64,000 bases of DNA from an uncultured Pseudohongiella sp. (GTDB taxonomy: Bacteria; Pseudomonadota; Gammaproteobacteria; Pseudomonadales; Pseudohongiellaceae), in contig OX638323.1 in NCBI GenBank assembly GCA_951812715.1, forward strand, positions 2,026,577 to 2,090,576, given 5' to 3'. The notes under the pieces are model-generated. The model made no database searches, had not been told where the DNA came from, and worked only from the letters and a program-made list of their open reading frames with translations. Below, piece by piece: positions 25,983-36,000 of this stretch. The position numbers and the translations under genes were made by a program. How positions within the stretch are numbered: position 1 is the stretch's first letter; each line of letters starts with the position of its first letter.

Positions 25983-27491
25983 ATGAAAATCAGTAACCGA
26001 AAACAGCTAGTTTTTCCATTGCTGGCGGCTCTTTGCTGGCCGTTGCCGGCTATGGCGCTCGAGCCCGCGGTGGTCTCTTCCGGCGGTGCGCCGGAGCTCG
26101 CCGCCGGCCAGGTCAGCATGGTGCTCGGCGGCGCCTGGCTCGCGACTCCCGGCGAACAACGCCGTCGTATCCACATGGGCATGCAGGTCGGCGCCGGCGA
26201 CTTCGTGCAGACCGAATCTAACGGACATGTCCACATCCGTTTCATAGACAACGCCTTGGTCAGCGTGCGGCCGGACAGTCGCCTGGAAATCGTGCGCTAC
26301 GAATACAACCGCCGGAATCCGGCGCTGTCGACGGTAAAATTCAGTCTGGAAGAGGGCGTCACCCGGTCGATCTCCGGCGATGCCGCGAGTTCCGCGCGGC
26401 AACGCTTCCGTCTCAATACGCCGATCGCGGCGATCGGCGTGCGCGGTACGGATTTCGTAGTCAGCGCGACCCGGGACTCGGTGCGCGCCCTGGTCAATGA
26501 AGGCACCATTGTATTGGCGCCTTATTCCGACCAATGCACCGTGGAAGCCTTCGGTCCTTGTGCCGCCAACGCGGTGGAATTGAGCGGCGCCACCGAACAA
26601 ATGCTCGGGTTCGAACTCGGAACTCCTGGCCCGCGGGTGCTGCCGGCGGTGCACGAATCCAATCCGGACACCCTGCGTAGCGATGTCAACAACGCTATCG
26701 AAGAAGCCACCGACAGCGAAGAGGAAATCACCGATACCAACGAAGCCTATCTGGAAGGCACCGCCGACGAACGCGTCAACATAAGTCTGGCGAATCTGAA
26801 CAATACCGAAGATACGGTCGAAACTACGGATCCGGACCCGGATCCAACTCCAGACCCGACCCCGGATTCTACACCGGATCCAGACCCGGACCCGGACCCG
26901 GACCCGACTCCGGATCCAACCCCGGAACCTGTGACGGAGCCCGAGACCTTGCCGGATTTGACCCCCGAAACGCCATTCGGAGAAGAAGAGAATGCCGAGC
27001 GCCAGATGGTCTGGGGCCGCTGGGGCAATGGCAAGGGCGCCCGGGAGCGCATCACTTACGCTTATGAAGAAGCCATCGAAGGCCGGGAAGTTTCGGTGGG
27101 CAACCTGGAATACGCCCTGCTTCGGCCCGATCTTGAAAGCCGAGACGTCGATTCCGGGCTCGGCACGGTGGAATTCGACCTGACCGCCGCCCAGGCTTAC
27201 TACGAAAACGAAGGCAAGACCGTGGCCATGCAAGTCAACGATGGCAACCTTTCCATCAACTTCGATCGGAGCGTGTTCAGCACGGGCCTGACGCTGAATC
27301 ACGATCTGACCGGAACGGTGATGTTCGCCGCGGAAGGCCGAGTCTATGAAGGCGGCTTCTTCCGCATGAACGACGACACGCAGAAGTTAAGTGGCGCGGT
27401 CACCCTCGACGGCCAGGAGGCCGGCTACTATTTCCTGAAGCAGCTTGATGCGGGAAGCGTCTCTGGTCTGACTTTGTGGGATAGTCGTTGA
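25983..27491 (+). CDS. Exported FecR-domain protein with Asp-Pro repeat linker
   Basis: 502-aa exported protein. It has a signal peptide (about 1-25, ending AMA-LE) and a FecR-type domain (about 40-185; TPIAAIGVRGTDFVVSA is the hallmark). An Asp/Pro/Thr low-complexity linker (about 285-320, PDPDPTPDPTPD-like) precedes a C-terminal region with beta features. Unlike signalling FecR it has no cytoplasmic part or membrane helix, so it is probably a periplasmic or surface scaffold. ATG 25983 has a purine-rich GGAGAGCGG upstream. The CHASE2-cyclase gene starts 2 bp after its stop. Confidence 0.85.
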   Translation: MKISNRKQLVFPLLAALCWPLPAMALEPAVVSSGGAPELAAGQVSMVLGGAWLATPGEQRRRIHMGMQVGAGDFVQTESNGHVHIRFIDNALVSVRPDSRLEIVRYEYNRRNPALSTVKFSLEEGVTRSISGDAASSARQRFRLNTPIAAIGVRGTDFVVSATRDSVRALVNEGTIVLAPYSDQCTVEAFGPCAANAVELSGATEQMLGFELGTPGPRVLPAVHESNPDTLRSDVNNAIEEATDSEEEITDTNEAYLEGTADERVNISLANLNNTEDTVETTDPDPDPTPDPTPDSTPDPDPDPDPDPTPDPTPEPVTEPETLPDLTPETPFGEEENAERQMVWGRWGNGKGARERITYAYEEAIEGREVSVGNLEYALLRPDLESRDVDSGLGTVEFDLTAAQAYYENEGKTVAMQVNDGNLSINFDRSVFSTGLTLNHDLTGTVMFAAEGRVYEGGFFRMNDDTQKLSGAVTLDGQEAGYYFLKQLDAGSVSGLTLWDSR

Positions 27492-27493
27492 CC

Positions 27494-29509
27494 ATGACCG
27501 CGATGCGTTTTCAGAATCCGCTGACAGCCCTGCTGCGACTGCCGCCGGCTTGGGCCAGGCTCGTCATGCTGGCGTTGGCGGCGGTGCTTGCGGTCGCGCT
27601 TTACGCGGGGTTGCGGCCGGCCATGCTGACGCTGGAGGAACGCCTCGGCGCATTGGGCTGGACGCTGTACGCCGACCCCACCGAGGAACAACGCATCACC
27701 CTGGTGACCATCGACGAGGCCAGTCTGGCCGAAGTCGGCCCCTGGCCCTGGCCGCGTGAAACCCTGGCGCGCCTGGTCACGGCGATCGATGACGCCGGCG
27801 CACAATTGCAATTGCACGATATCGTCTATTCCGAATCGCGGCCCGGCGACGAGTCGCTGGCTGCGGCGCTCGCTGACAGCCGCGGCGCGGTGCTGGCGCA
27901 GATGCCTCTACTGCAATTCGATCAGGACGCTGTTGCGGGAGAAACCGCTGGTATTCCGGTTATCGACCAACAGGTGCAAATCGGCAACATGACGCATCCC
28001 CTCGCCGGCCTGCAATGCGGTGCGGGTCTGCCGCGGACCGACCGTTTTCTGGCGAACGCCGGCGCATTCGCCGGCATCCCCAAAGGGCATATCGCTCCTG
28101 TCGTTTCCAGCGACGGCTCGGTTCGCAAAACGCCAGCCGCGATTTGCGTGCAAGGCGAAGGCTATCCGGCGCTGGCGCTGTCCGTCTGGCTGACCGCGGT
28201 GCAGGCCGATAACTGGTCCGCAACCCTGATCGACGGCGGCTTGTTCGGCCCGGACCAGTACCTGCGGCTGGTCGCATATCCCGATCTCGAAATTCCCCTC
28301 GACAGCGAGGGCAATCTGCGGATTTCCTATGTCAGCGACCCGTCCGCTTTCCGCGCAATTCCAGCCGCCGACATACTTAACGGCGATTTCGATCCGATCT
28401 GGTTCGACAATACCTGGGCGCTGATCGGCGTTACCGCATTCAGCGTGGGCGATATCGTACCGACGCCGTATGCCGGCGTCGCGCCCGGCGTGGAACTCCA
28501 GGCTCGCATCCTCACCAGCCTGCTCGACGGCGCCATTCCCTACACACCTGCTTCCGCCGGTCTGTTGCTAGGTCTGCTGAGCGTCGCAGCCGCGGCCGCG
28601 CTGTTCCTGCTCGCCACCGGCCGCAACCGCTGGACGGCACTGGGCCTGCCGGTGGCCGGCGTGCTGCTGCCGGTCGTCATGCTGACCCTGCACATTCAGT
28701 TGCTGCAAGGGCAGGGCATCTGGCTCGGCTGGGTGTTCCCGGCGCTGTACAGTCCACTGGCGGCCGGCATGCTGGTGCTGCTCGAATACGGCCGGGTACG
28801 CGCCGAACGCGGCCGCGTTTTCGGCAATCTGACCAGCTATCTGCCGAACGAGATCGCCCGGGAAATCGCCTACAGCCTCCCCAGTTCCAACATCGACGCC
28901 CGGCGCGCCGACATGACCCTGCTGTGCGCGGATCTGCGCAATTTCTCGGCTTTCGGTGAATTGCGCCCGCCGGAGGAATCCGCCGCCTTGCTGCACTTCT
29001 TCTTCACCCGGGCCACGCACATCGTCGAGGAATTCGGCGGCCGCGTACATGAATTCAAGGGCGACGGCCTGATCGCGGTCTGGGACACCCGGAACGGCGC
29101 CGCCGCTCATCGCGCCTTGCAGGCCGCTCGCAAGATGCAGGAAATCGAAATCGCCGAAATGCTGCCGGAAGAATCGCCCGAGGGTCTCGAACCGCTGGCG
29201 CTGGGCATCGGCATCGAGCAGGGCTCGGTCCTGATCGGTTCGGTAGGCCCGGCGCATCGCCGCGGCCACGTCCTGCTCGGCGATACCGTTTCTATCGTGT
29301 TCCGGATCCAGGAACTGACCGCGGATCTCGCCCATCCGGTTCTGGTCGGCGGCGTCGCGGCGAAAAATCTGCAAGACGAGAATCTGGAGTCCCAGGGACA
29401 CTTCCTGCTAAGCGGCCTGCGCAATCCACATCACTTGTTCGCGCCTCCCAGCACCGGCAAGCGGCCAGAGGACCGTGGTCTGAGACTCGTTCACGGGGGT
29501 CGCTCCTGA
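27494..29509 (+). CDS. CHASE2-domain class III nucleotide cyclase
   Basis: 671-aa membrane sensor. It has an N-terminal transmembrane helix, a periplasmic CHASE2 domain (about 45-345), three membrane helices (about 355-430) and a cytoplasmic adenylate/guanylate cyclase domain (about 470-620). Both metal-binding Asp are visible (CADLRNF near 479 and FKGDG near 523). The transition-state motif reads GDTVSIVFR rather than GDTVNxxSR: the Asn is lost while Arg remains, so activity may be low or altered. I prefer ATG 27494 over the TTG six bases earlier. Probably makes the signal read by a Crp-family regulator (inference). Confidence 0.88.
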   Translation: MTAMRFQNPLTALLRLPPAWARLVMLALAAVLAVALYAGLRPAMLTLEERLGALGWTLYADPTEEQRITLVTIDEASLAEVGPWPWPRETLARLVTAIDDAGAQLQLHDIVYSESRPGDESLAAALADSRGAVLAQMPLLQFDQDAVAGETAGIPVIDQQVQIGNMTHPLAGLQCGAGLPRTDRFLANAGAFAGIPKGHIAPVVSSDGSVRKTPAAICVQGEGYPALALSVWLTAVQADNWSATLIDGGLFGPDQYLRLVAYPDLEIPLDSEGNLRISYVSDPSAFRAIPAADILNGDFDPIWFDNTWALIGVTAFSVGDIVPTPYAGVAPGVELQARILTSLLDGAIPYTPASAGLLLGLLSVAAAAALFLLATGRNRWTALGLPVAGVLLPVVMLTLHIQLLQGQGIWLGWVFPALYSPLAAGMLVLLEYGRVRAERGRVFGNLTSYLPNEIAREIAYSLPSSNIDARRADMTLLCADLRNFSAFGELRPPEESAALLHFFFTRATHIVEEFGGRVHEFKGDGLIAVWDTRNGAAAHRALQAARKMQEIEIAEMLPEESPEGLEPLALGIGIEQGSVLIGSVGPAHRRGHVLLGDTVSIVFRIQELTADLAHPVLVGGVAAKNLQDENLESQGHFLLSGLRNPHHLFAPPSTGKRPEDRGLRLVHGGRS

Positions 29510-29629
29510 CGGCCGATTCCACCTGATCATTTGCTCGCCTTGAAGGGATTCAAGATAATCGCTTTTTCTCAGGCCCGGGAACCAAAGTTCTTGTTCAACG
29601 ATAATGGCTTTGCTGCATGGAAAGCAGGG

Positions 29630-30973
29630 ATGATCCGTTTCCCCGCCGCGCTGACGTTGGCTCTGGCGCTATTCCGGCCCTTGCCGATTTTCGCCCAGGA
29701 CTGTCCCGATCTTAGCCCGTATTTCGCTGGTCAGGAATCCCGCGGTCAGCTCGAATGGCTGCAAGTCGCCGGCGAACTTAACGGTTTTCTGCGGCAATGC
29801 CTCCAATCCGCTGAATACTTCTCCCTGATCGGCGCCGCCTGGCTTAATGGCGGCCTGTTGCCGGAGGCTGTCGAAGCGCTTGAGCGCGCGCTGCTGCTCG
29901 ACCCCGGCAACGGCGCCGCCCAGATCGACTACGCCGAAGCCCTGTACCGGCAGGGTCAGTTGTTTCCCGCCATCGAGCTCAATGACCGCATCCTCGACCG
30001 GCCCGACCTGCCCGCCAATCTGCGGCCCGCGCTCGAACGCCGCCGCGAGGAATGGCGGGCGCTGACTCGGCAGACTTCATATCGTGGCGATTTCCTGCTC
30101 GGGTACGATAGCAATCTCAATGGCGCTCCCGACCCGGGCCAGGTCACGCTGACCATTGCCGGCGAAAACGTTTTGCTGGCGCTGGGGGAAGAATTCGTGA
30201 CCAGGAGCGGTCCTTATGCAAATGCTGGATTGTCGGCGCGTCATCGTCGTCTCGCGCCTGGCCATCAGCACAACTTCATCGCTGAAATCCAGGGCCGTCT
30301 CAGTGACGACCGCAACACCGATCTGCTGCAATTCGATGCCCGATACTCCTTCGTGCGGCCGCGCCGCGCGCAAAGCTGGCAGTTTGACAGCGGCGTTCGC
30401 AGCCTGGCCTTCGGCGGCAAGGCCCTGTTCACCGCCGCCGACTTCCAGGCGCGCTACAGCGTTTCTCCAGTGTTTACCTGCCGGCCGTTTTTCGATGCCG
30501 CCGCGCAATACCAGCTATTCCACGATCAGAGCTGGCTGAATGCTTTTGACACCCGCCTTGGCGGCGGCTTCGCCTGTCCCCTTGGCAATGGGACCGCCAG
30601 CTTGGGTAGCCTCGGCATTGAAGCCGCGCTGCTTGACAGTCAGGCGATCAAGTTCGACCGCCCCGGCGGCGACCGCCAGGGTTGGCAACTCGCCGCCAAC
30701 TGGCAATACCCGCTGCCCAATGGTCTGATCCGCGCCGTCATCAACCACACCCGGCTCGATGACGGAGACAGCTATAGTCCGCTACTCGACGCCGGCGCTC
30801 CACGCTGGCTCAACCGCAGTTACATGTTGTTGCAATATCGGCGCGGCGTCTCCATCAACGGCGCCTCGAGCGAATTGCTGGTCAATTTCTACCATCAGCA
30901 GCAGGACAGCAATATCGGTCTGTTCGATACCAGCGACACGACCTTCGAAATCGGTTTCAGCTTCGCATTCTGA
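29630..30973 (+). CDS. TPR plus outer-membrane beta-barrel protein, SlipAM-like
   Basis: 447-aa exported protein. It has a signal peptide (MIRFPAALTLALALF...IFAQ), two or three TPR-like units (about 60-140; EAVEALERALLLDPGNGAAQ) and then a C-terminal beta barrel of alternating aromatic strands ending in Phe (EIGFSFAF), the outer-membrane insertion signal. The architecture matches surface lipoprotein assembly modifier proteins. The frame opens 33 codons earlier, but the signal peptide fixes ATG 29630. It is the third gene after FecR and cyclase, suggesting an outer-membrane terminal component. Confidence 0.78.
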   Translation: MIRFPAALTLALALFRPLPIFAQDCPDLSPYFAGQESRGQLEWLQVAGELNGFLRQCLQSAEYFSLIGAAWLNGGLLPEAVEALERALLLDPGNGAAQIDYAEALYRQGQLFPAIELNDRILDRPDLPANLRPALERRREEWRALTRQTSYRGDFLLGYDSNLNGAPDPGQVTLTIAGENVLLALGEEFVTRSGPYANAGLSARHRRLAPGHQHNFIAEIQGRLSDDRNTDLLQFDARYSFVRPRRAQSWQFDSGVRSLAFGGKALFTAADFQARYSVSPVFTCRPFFDAAAQYQLFHDQSWLNAFDTRLGGGFACPLGNGTASLGSLGIEAALLDSQAIKFDRPGGDRQGWQLAANWQYPLPNGLIRAVINHTRLDDGDSYSPLLDAGAPRWLNRSYMLLQYRRGVSINGASSELLVNFYHQQQDSNIGLFDTSDTTFEIGFSFAF

Positions 30974-31451
30974 AATTCCGCATTCGCCGACAGTGATAAT
31001 TCCTGATTTGCGGTTCCTGCGTTGAATGGCGCCTTTGGGAAATTTGGACTGACTTTAATCTTGAAACCAGACTTGGCGAACCCGATGATTGAAAGGCTGC
31101 CGAAAAACACTGCCTGAACCGCCGTTCCGGCACAATCGGCGCCGGTTCAGCGCCTAATTCCAGGTGTGATATAGCAGTTCGGCCATTTGCCGGATGCCGA
31201 TTGCTTCAATTTTGTCGAACTCGAGATATCGCGAATCGCATTGCCGGAGCAGGGCTGAACACCGTTTCCAGCATTTTCCAATGAATCGTCCAGGTAAATT
31301 GAAAGCCAGTCTTTCAATTTACCAGCATAGAGAGACATCAAGGACATTGTCGCGGCATTTGTGTACTTTCCCGGGATTACGTCTATATAGGTAGGGCTGG
31401 GAGCGAAGCGCACCCGGTCCCCATGGAACGGATTACGCTACAGGGAATCCG
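30974..31451. other. Intergenic region with one hairpin
   Basis: 478 bp after the FecR operon. It contains a perfect 8-bp inverted repeat, CTGAACCG (31114-31121) and CGGTTCAG (31143-31150), without a T-run, possibly a Rho-type or processed 3' end. An 88-codon minus-strand frame (31147-31413) has no domain or ribosome site and I do not call it. Confidence 0.5.
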
Positions 31452-32246
31452 ATGGAACTCCAGATCTACCAGCTTGATGCATTCACCGACCGGGTGTTTG
31501 GCGGCAACCCGGCGGCGGTCGTGCCGCTTGTCGAATGGCTTCCGGCCGCGACCATGCAGGCCATCGCCATGGAGAACAATCTGGCCGAGACGGCGTTCTT
31601 CGTGCCGCGCTTCGATAGCGCTTTCGATTTGCGCTGGTTTACCCCGGCGGTTGAAGTGCCGCTTTGCGGCCACGCCACCCTTGCCGCTGCCTGGGTGCTG
31701 TTCAATCGGCTCGGACAAGGCGGCGACAGCATCGCTTTTCATACTCGAAGCGGGCCCCTTGCCGTGCTGCGCGACGGCGGCATGCTGATGCTCGATTTTC
31801 CGGCGCGGCCGCCGGCGCCGGCCGAGATCGGAGACGTTGCCGCTGCCCTTTCGGCCGGCGGTTCGCGCATCGAACCCGAAGCCGTGCTCGCTTCCAGTTA
31901 CGCCCTGGCGGTGCTTGACTCCCCGCGGACGGTGCTGGCGGCGCGGCCGGACTTGCCAGCTATTGCCGCCCTTGATAATCCGAATCTGATCATCACGGCG
32001 CCGGGAGAGGATTGCGATTTCGTGTCGCGCTTCTTCGCTCCGGGCCTGGGCGTGGATGAAGACCCCGTTACCGGTTCGGCCCATTGTGTGCTGGTTCCCT
32101 ATTGGGCCGGGCGCTTTGGCAAGAACGAACTTTTCGCCCGCCAGGTTTCCAGCCGCGGCGGCAAGCTATGGTGCGCCCTGGCCGGCGACCGCGTGCTCAT
32201 GGCCGGTCAGGTCGCGCCCTATCTCGAAGGCGTGATTACCATTTAG
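31452..32246 (+). CDS. PhzF-family isomerase/epimerase-like protein
   Basis: 264-aa protein of the PhzF fold (two diaminopimelate-epimerase-like halves). The N-terminus QIYQLDAFTDRVFGGNPAAVV, the catalytic-Glu region NNLAETAFF and the second-half motif DEDPVTGSAHC are all typical. The family includes the phenazine isomerase PhzF, but most members have unknown substrates and there are no phenazine genes nearby. It is monocistronic by spacing. Probably a housekeeping small-molecule isomerase or detoxifier. Confidence 0.88.
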   Translation: MELQIYQLDAFTDRVFGGNPAAVVPLVEWLPAATMQAIAMENNLAETAFFVPRFDSAFDLRWFTPAVEVPLCGHATLAAAWVLFNRLGQGGDSIAFHTRSGPLAVLRDGGMLMLDFPARPPAPAEIGDVAAALSAGGSRIEPEAVLASSYALAVLDSPRTVLAARPDLPAIAALDNPNLIITAPGEDCDFVSRFFAPGLGVDEDPVTGSAHCVLVPYWAGRFGKNELFARQVSSRGGKLWCALAGDRVLMAGQVAPYLEGVITI

Positions 32247-32941
32247 GGAAAACCGCGGGCAATGCCGGCGAGAGATGTAAGCGTCGTCCGTGTATCGCCG
32301 CCGTTACCTTGGCCCGAAAGCTGCGAATTCGCGCCCGCCCGCGGCTTCGCCCGACAAATGCCTGTCGCCTGTTCGCGAATCGGGCTATTGCCGCGGTTTC
32401 TGCGTGCGCGTTTGAGCAGGCGTTCAAGGCGCGGGAAAAACCGGGATTATGACTCAGGCCGAGATCCGGACAGGTATCGTTGACTCTCGCTCCCGCTCCC
32501 GCCACCGTCGAACGCTCGTCGCCATAATGCGCGTAGTCGGCAATGCGCTCCATGTATCTATACTGCCGCCGCGATACGGGCATATAAGGAAGGAAAAGGA
32601 ACCCTCGCCGCGATTCGCGCATCCCTGCCGCCATCCTTCGACTGATGATTTTTTGCCCGATATTATTGAGACCCGCTTCGGGCAAATTTTATTGCATTTT
32701 GTTTGCAAGAATTTTTGCGGCGCTCCGATTTTGTCGCCGAATTTGCGCGCGGGCGTATCCAGACTGGACAAATCAGGTCAATTTGCTGACAAAAAAGCAG
32801 CTAACGTTGTTCCGGCTCGCCAAAAAGTAGTAACATCGCGGTCCAGTCTGCTCGCTCGTGGCCCTGTCTGGTTTGCCGTTCAGGATATTTCGCGGGCTGA
32901 CAGGCGTTGCCGACCGGACAATGGCGGCAATCCCGGCCTTG
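32247..32941. other. Long AT-richer intergenic region upstream of the RTX gene
   Basis: About 700 bp with no supported gene. The 3' half is noticeably AT-richer than the genes (around 32640-32830, with A/T runs such as CAAAAAGTAG). I see no repeat-family copy here and no clear hairpin terminator for the PhzF gene. It probably holds a long upstream regulatory region for the RTX gene. Confidence 0.5.
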
Positions 32942-32984
32942 TGTGATTACGGTCACATGCGGTCCGGGATGTCTTGTTTATGCT
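32942..32984 (+). promoter_or_regulatory. Perfect CRP box and -10 element before the RTX gene
   Basis: TGTGA-TTACGG-TCACA at 32942-32957 is a perfect match to the CRP consensus. A -10-like TATGCT lies at 32979-32984, giving a predicted start near 32991 and the box at about -41.5. The distance from box to hexamer is identical to that upstream of the FecR operon. Confidence 0.7.
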
Positions 32985-33062
32985 CGCACGACGAGTTGGA
33001 GGTCAGCTTGCGCAAATCTGACCACGACGAATTTTAAAACTTGATATCAAGGAGTACGAAAA

Positions 33063-36000
33063 ATGGCAGTAACTGCTGAAACTAGAACGAGTTTGATCGG
33101 ATTGTCCGTGGCGATGCTTGGCAGCGCCCCGGGCACCGACAATCTCAACACGTGGGTAGGAGAGCTGAACGATGGCGCGACCCTGGAAGACATCGCGAAT
33201 GACATCGCGGCTTCCGACGCCTTCCAGAACGCCTACCCCGCCTTTCTCACCAACGAGGAATTCGCGACCGACTTCCTCGGCAGCGTGATGGGAAGCGAAG
33301 TATCCGAAGAACTTCTTGGCCTGGCGGTAGATATCGTGGTGGGACTGCTCAACGACGGCCTGTCCCGCGGCGTGCTCGCGTTGGCGATCGTGGACGCGTT
33401 GCTTGCGATCGACGCCGCCGGCGACGCCCATCCGGCGGCCGCGGACCTTGGCGCCGCCGCCGCTGCCTTGGCCAACAAGGTGGAAGTGGCCGAATATTAC
33501 ACTCTCGATGCGCGCATCGCGGATCCTTCCGTCGACGCCATCGCCGGCGTTACCTCCGATGACGACACCGTGGCGGCCGCGAAAACCGCTATCGATGACC
33601 TGGGCGTGGAGGAGGTGACCGGAGAGACATTCGCATTGACCGCGGGCCGTGACGACATCGTCGGTACTATCGGTGATGACCTCATCTACGCTGAACCTCT
33701 TGGCGAGACGAGGGTACAGTCCTTGCAAGCCTACGACGCTATCGATGGCGGCGAGGGCGAGGATACGCTGGCGGTTTACGGGGATAGAGCTGACCTTGTG
33801 ATCACCAATGACCGGGTCAGCAATGTCGAGAAGCTGGTTATTGACACCCTGGGGGCCGTTGACGCGGACGTGAGCGGATGGGATGGTCTTGAGTCGGTTG
33901 AAGTAGCTCGCTTTGGCGCAGATGTAGTAGATGGGGACGATATAGACTTCGTCAAAGTCGTGGTGAACGGCGCTTCGGTATCGCTTGGCGAAATCCCCGT
34001 TGTTGATACTACTATAATCGGCGCGGGCGGCGCCCTTGACTTGTCCGCGGGCAGCGGCGCGGCGGTGGAAATCGGGTCTGCTGGCCAAACTACCTCCGTC
34101 ACGGTTACCGGCGGCAAGTCAGTCGATGTCGACAATGGCTATGGTAGACAATCCGAGACCGTCACCAGCGTGTCTCTGGACGGTGTGGCGCGGGATAAGG
34201 GGGCTGATGGCGAAAATGGCACTTCTCCATCAGCTAATCCTGATTATAATTCTTCGATACAGCATGATGATACCAATCCACGATATTTGGCTGAGGACGG
34301 CACTGCAACAAACGATGAAGACTCGGCGGCACGATATGGAGCGGATATTTCTTCCGTGAATGTCAAATCTGACGCCATCGAATCCGTCAGCCTGAGCAAC
34401 ACGGACGCCATCGTGATGGTGAACAATGACTCCGACGATCCGGAAGACCTGTCCGTAACCGTTGACTTGTTCGGCGCGCACGCGTGGTGGGCTACCAGTG
34501 GCGAGTTGTGGCTTGCTGGAGATGGTTCCGCGGAGAACGTCAGCATCAACGTTGCCGGCGATTCCGATTTCGTGCTGGCGAGCGGTGCGATCAAGACGCT
34601 CAACATATCCGGCGATGCCGGACTGAAGCTTGCCGTGGCGGATGCTAACGGAGCGGCGGGCTCTGGCACTCTTGAAACCATCGCTATTTCCGGCGGTGGC
34701 GGTGTGTCATTGGACGTGGGTAGCATGGGCGAATTGGAATCCATCGATGCCAGCGACAGCAGTGGCAACAATAGGTTGACGGGAATTGGCGCCAGTGTTG
34801 AGACAGTAACTGGCGGGTCCGGCAACGACACAGTCGCGGTAGCGGCATACAACAACGGCGGTCTCATGGTTGATCTCGGCGAAGGCGATGACACCTTTTC
34901 GGGTGGAGCTAGTAATCGTTTCAGCCAAATTGAAGGCGGCGCCGGCATGGATACGCTGAAGTTGACCGATGGAACTACTTACGAGGATTCATCTGGCAAT
35001 AAGTATTCGATCTATTCCGGATTCGAGATGCTGGATGTCGGCGGCGGTTCGGGTGCATACGATCTCAGCGTGCTTGGCTTTGATGCGGTAACAGTGAGTA
35101 GCGACACAGGCACAGACACCACCGCGGTTGATTTACAAAATGTCATGCGTGGTACCGGACTTACCGTAACTGGGTCGACGGGGACTGATACGACAACAGA
35201 GGCCGAGGTCCGTTACATCTATTCCGAACGGGAAGACGGCTCCTTTATCGGAGGCGGCAATGGCGGTGTTGTGGATGTGTCCTTGCTAGCAATAGGCTAC
35301 CAGGATACAGCGACTTCACTTATTGGCGTGAATTCGGTCACTTTGACGCTGGATCTGGGAGATGTAACTGTCGATGATCAAGTTGATGAAATTCGTGGCA
35401 TAGTAATCGATTCGAACGCCATCCCGGACACTTACCGCTATGCCGGGCCCAGAGATGTGCCTGTGGCCAGCGACTACACGAACGCGATTGTCATCAAGGG
35501 AAATGACGCGCTCGAAGAGGTGAAAATCACGGGCAACGCGCGGGCTGTTCTGAGTGCGGCAACAGGATCAAGTGCACTTGCAAACGTGGATTTTGTCGAC
35601 GCCACCGAGAACACCGGAGGTGTCGTGGTTTCCCTCGGCGCAGGTAACGCAGAAGAAGTATCCATGTACGGTGGTAGTGGCGATGATCACTTTACTGCCA
35701 ATAATCAAACCGGTGTGCAAGGCAATAAGTTGATAGGCAACGGAGGCAACGATACATTGATCGGTGGCACTGGAGTGGACACGCTGCAGGGCGGCGCTGG
35801 CACGGATACATTGACTGGCGGGACTGGAAATGACGTATTCGATTTTATCTCGGTTTCGGATTCCCAGCTCGCTTTCACTAGCTGGGGCGCCGCCTACGGA
35901 TACGATACGATCACTGACTTCACCGCAGGTGAAGATACAATCTCACTAGGTAGAACTTTGTTCAACAGCCTCCCGGGTGGACTTAAACAAGATATCGACC

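Noticed and set aside
29068..29085. Repeat core in the cyclase gene (TGGGACACCCGGA)
   Set aside because: Only a partial match, and it encodes the normal VWDTRNG stretch after the GDG motif of cyclases.
31147..31413. 88-codon minus-strand gene
   Set aside because: No ribosome site, no domain, atypical composition and located in a hairpin-bearing spacer.
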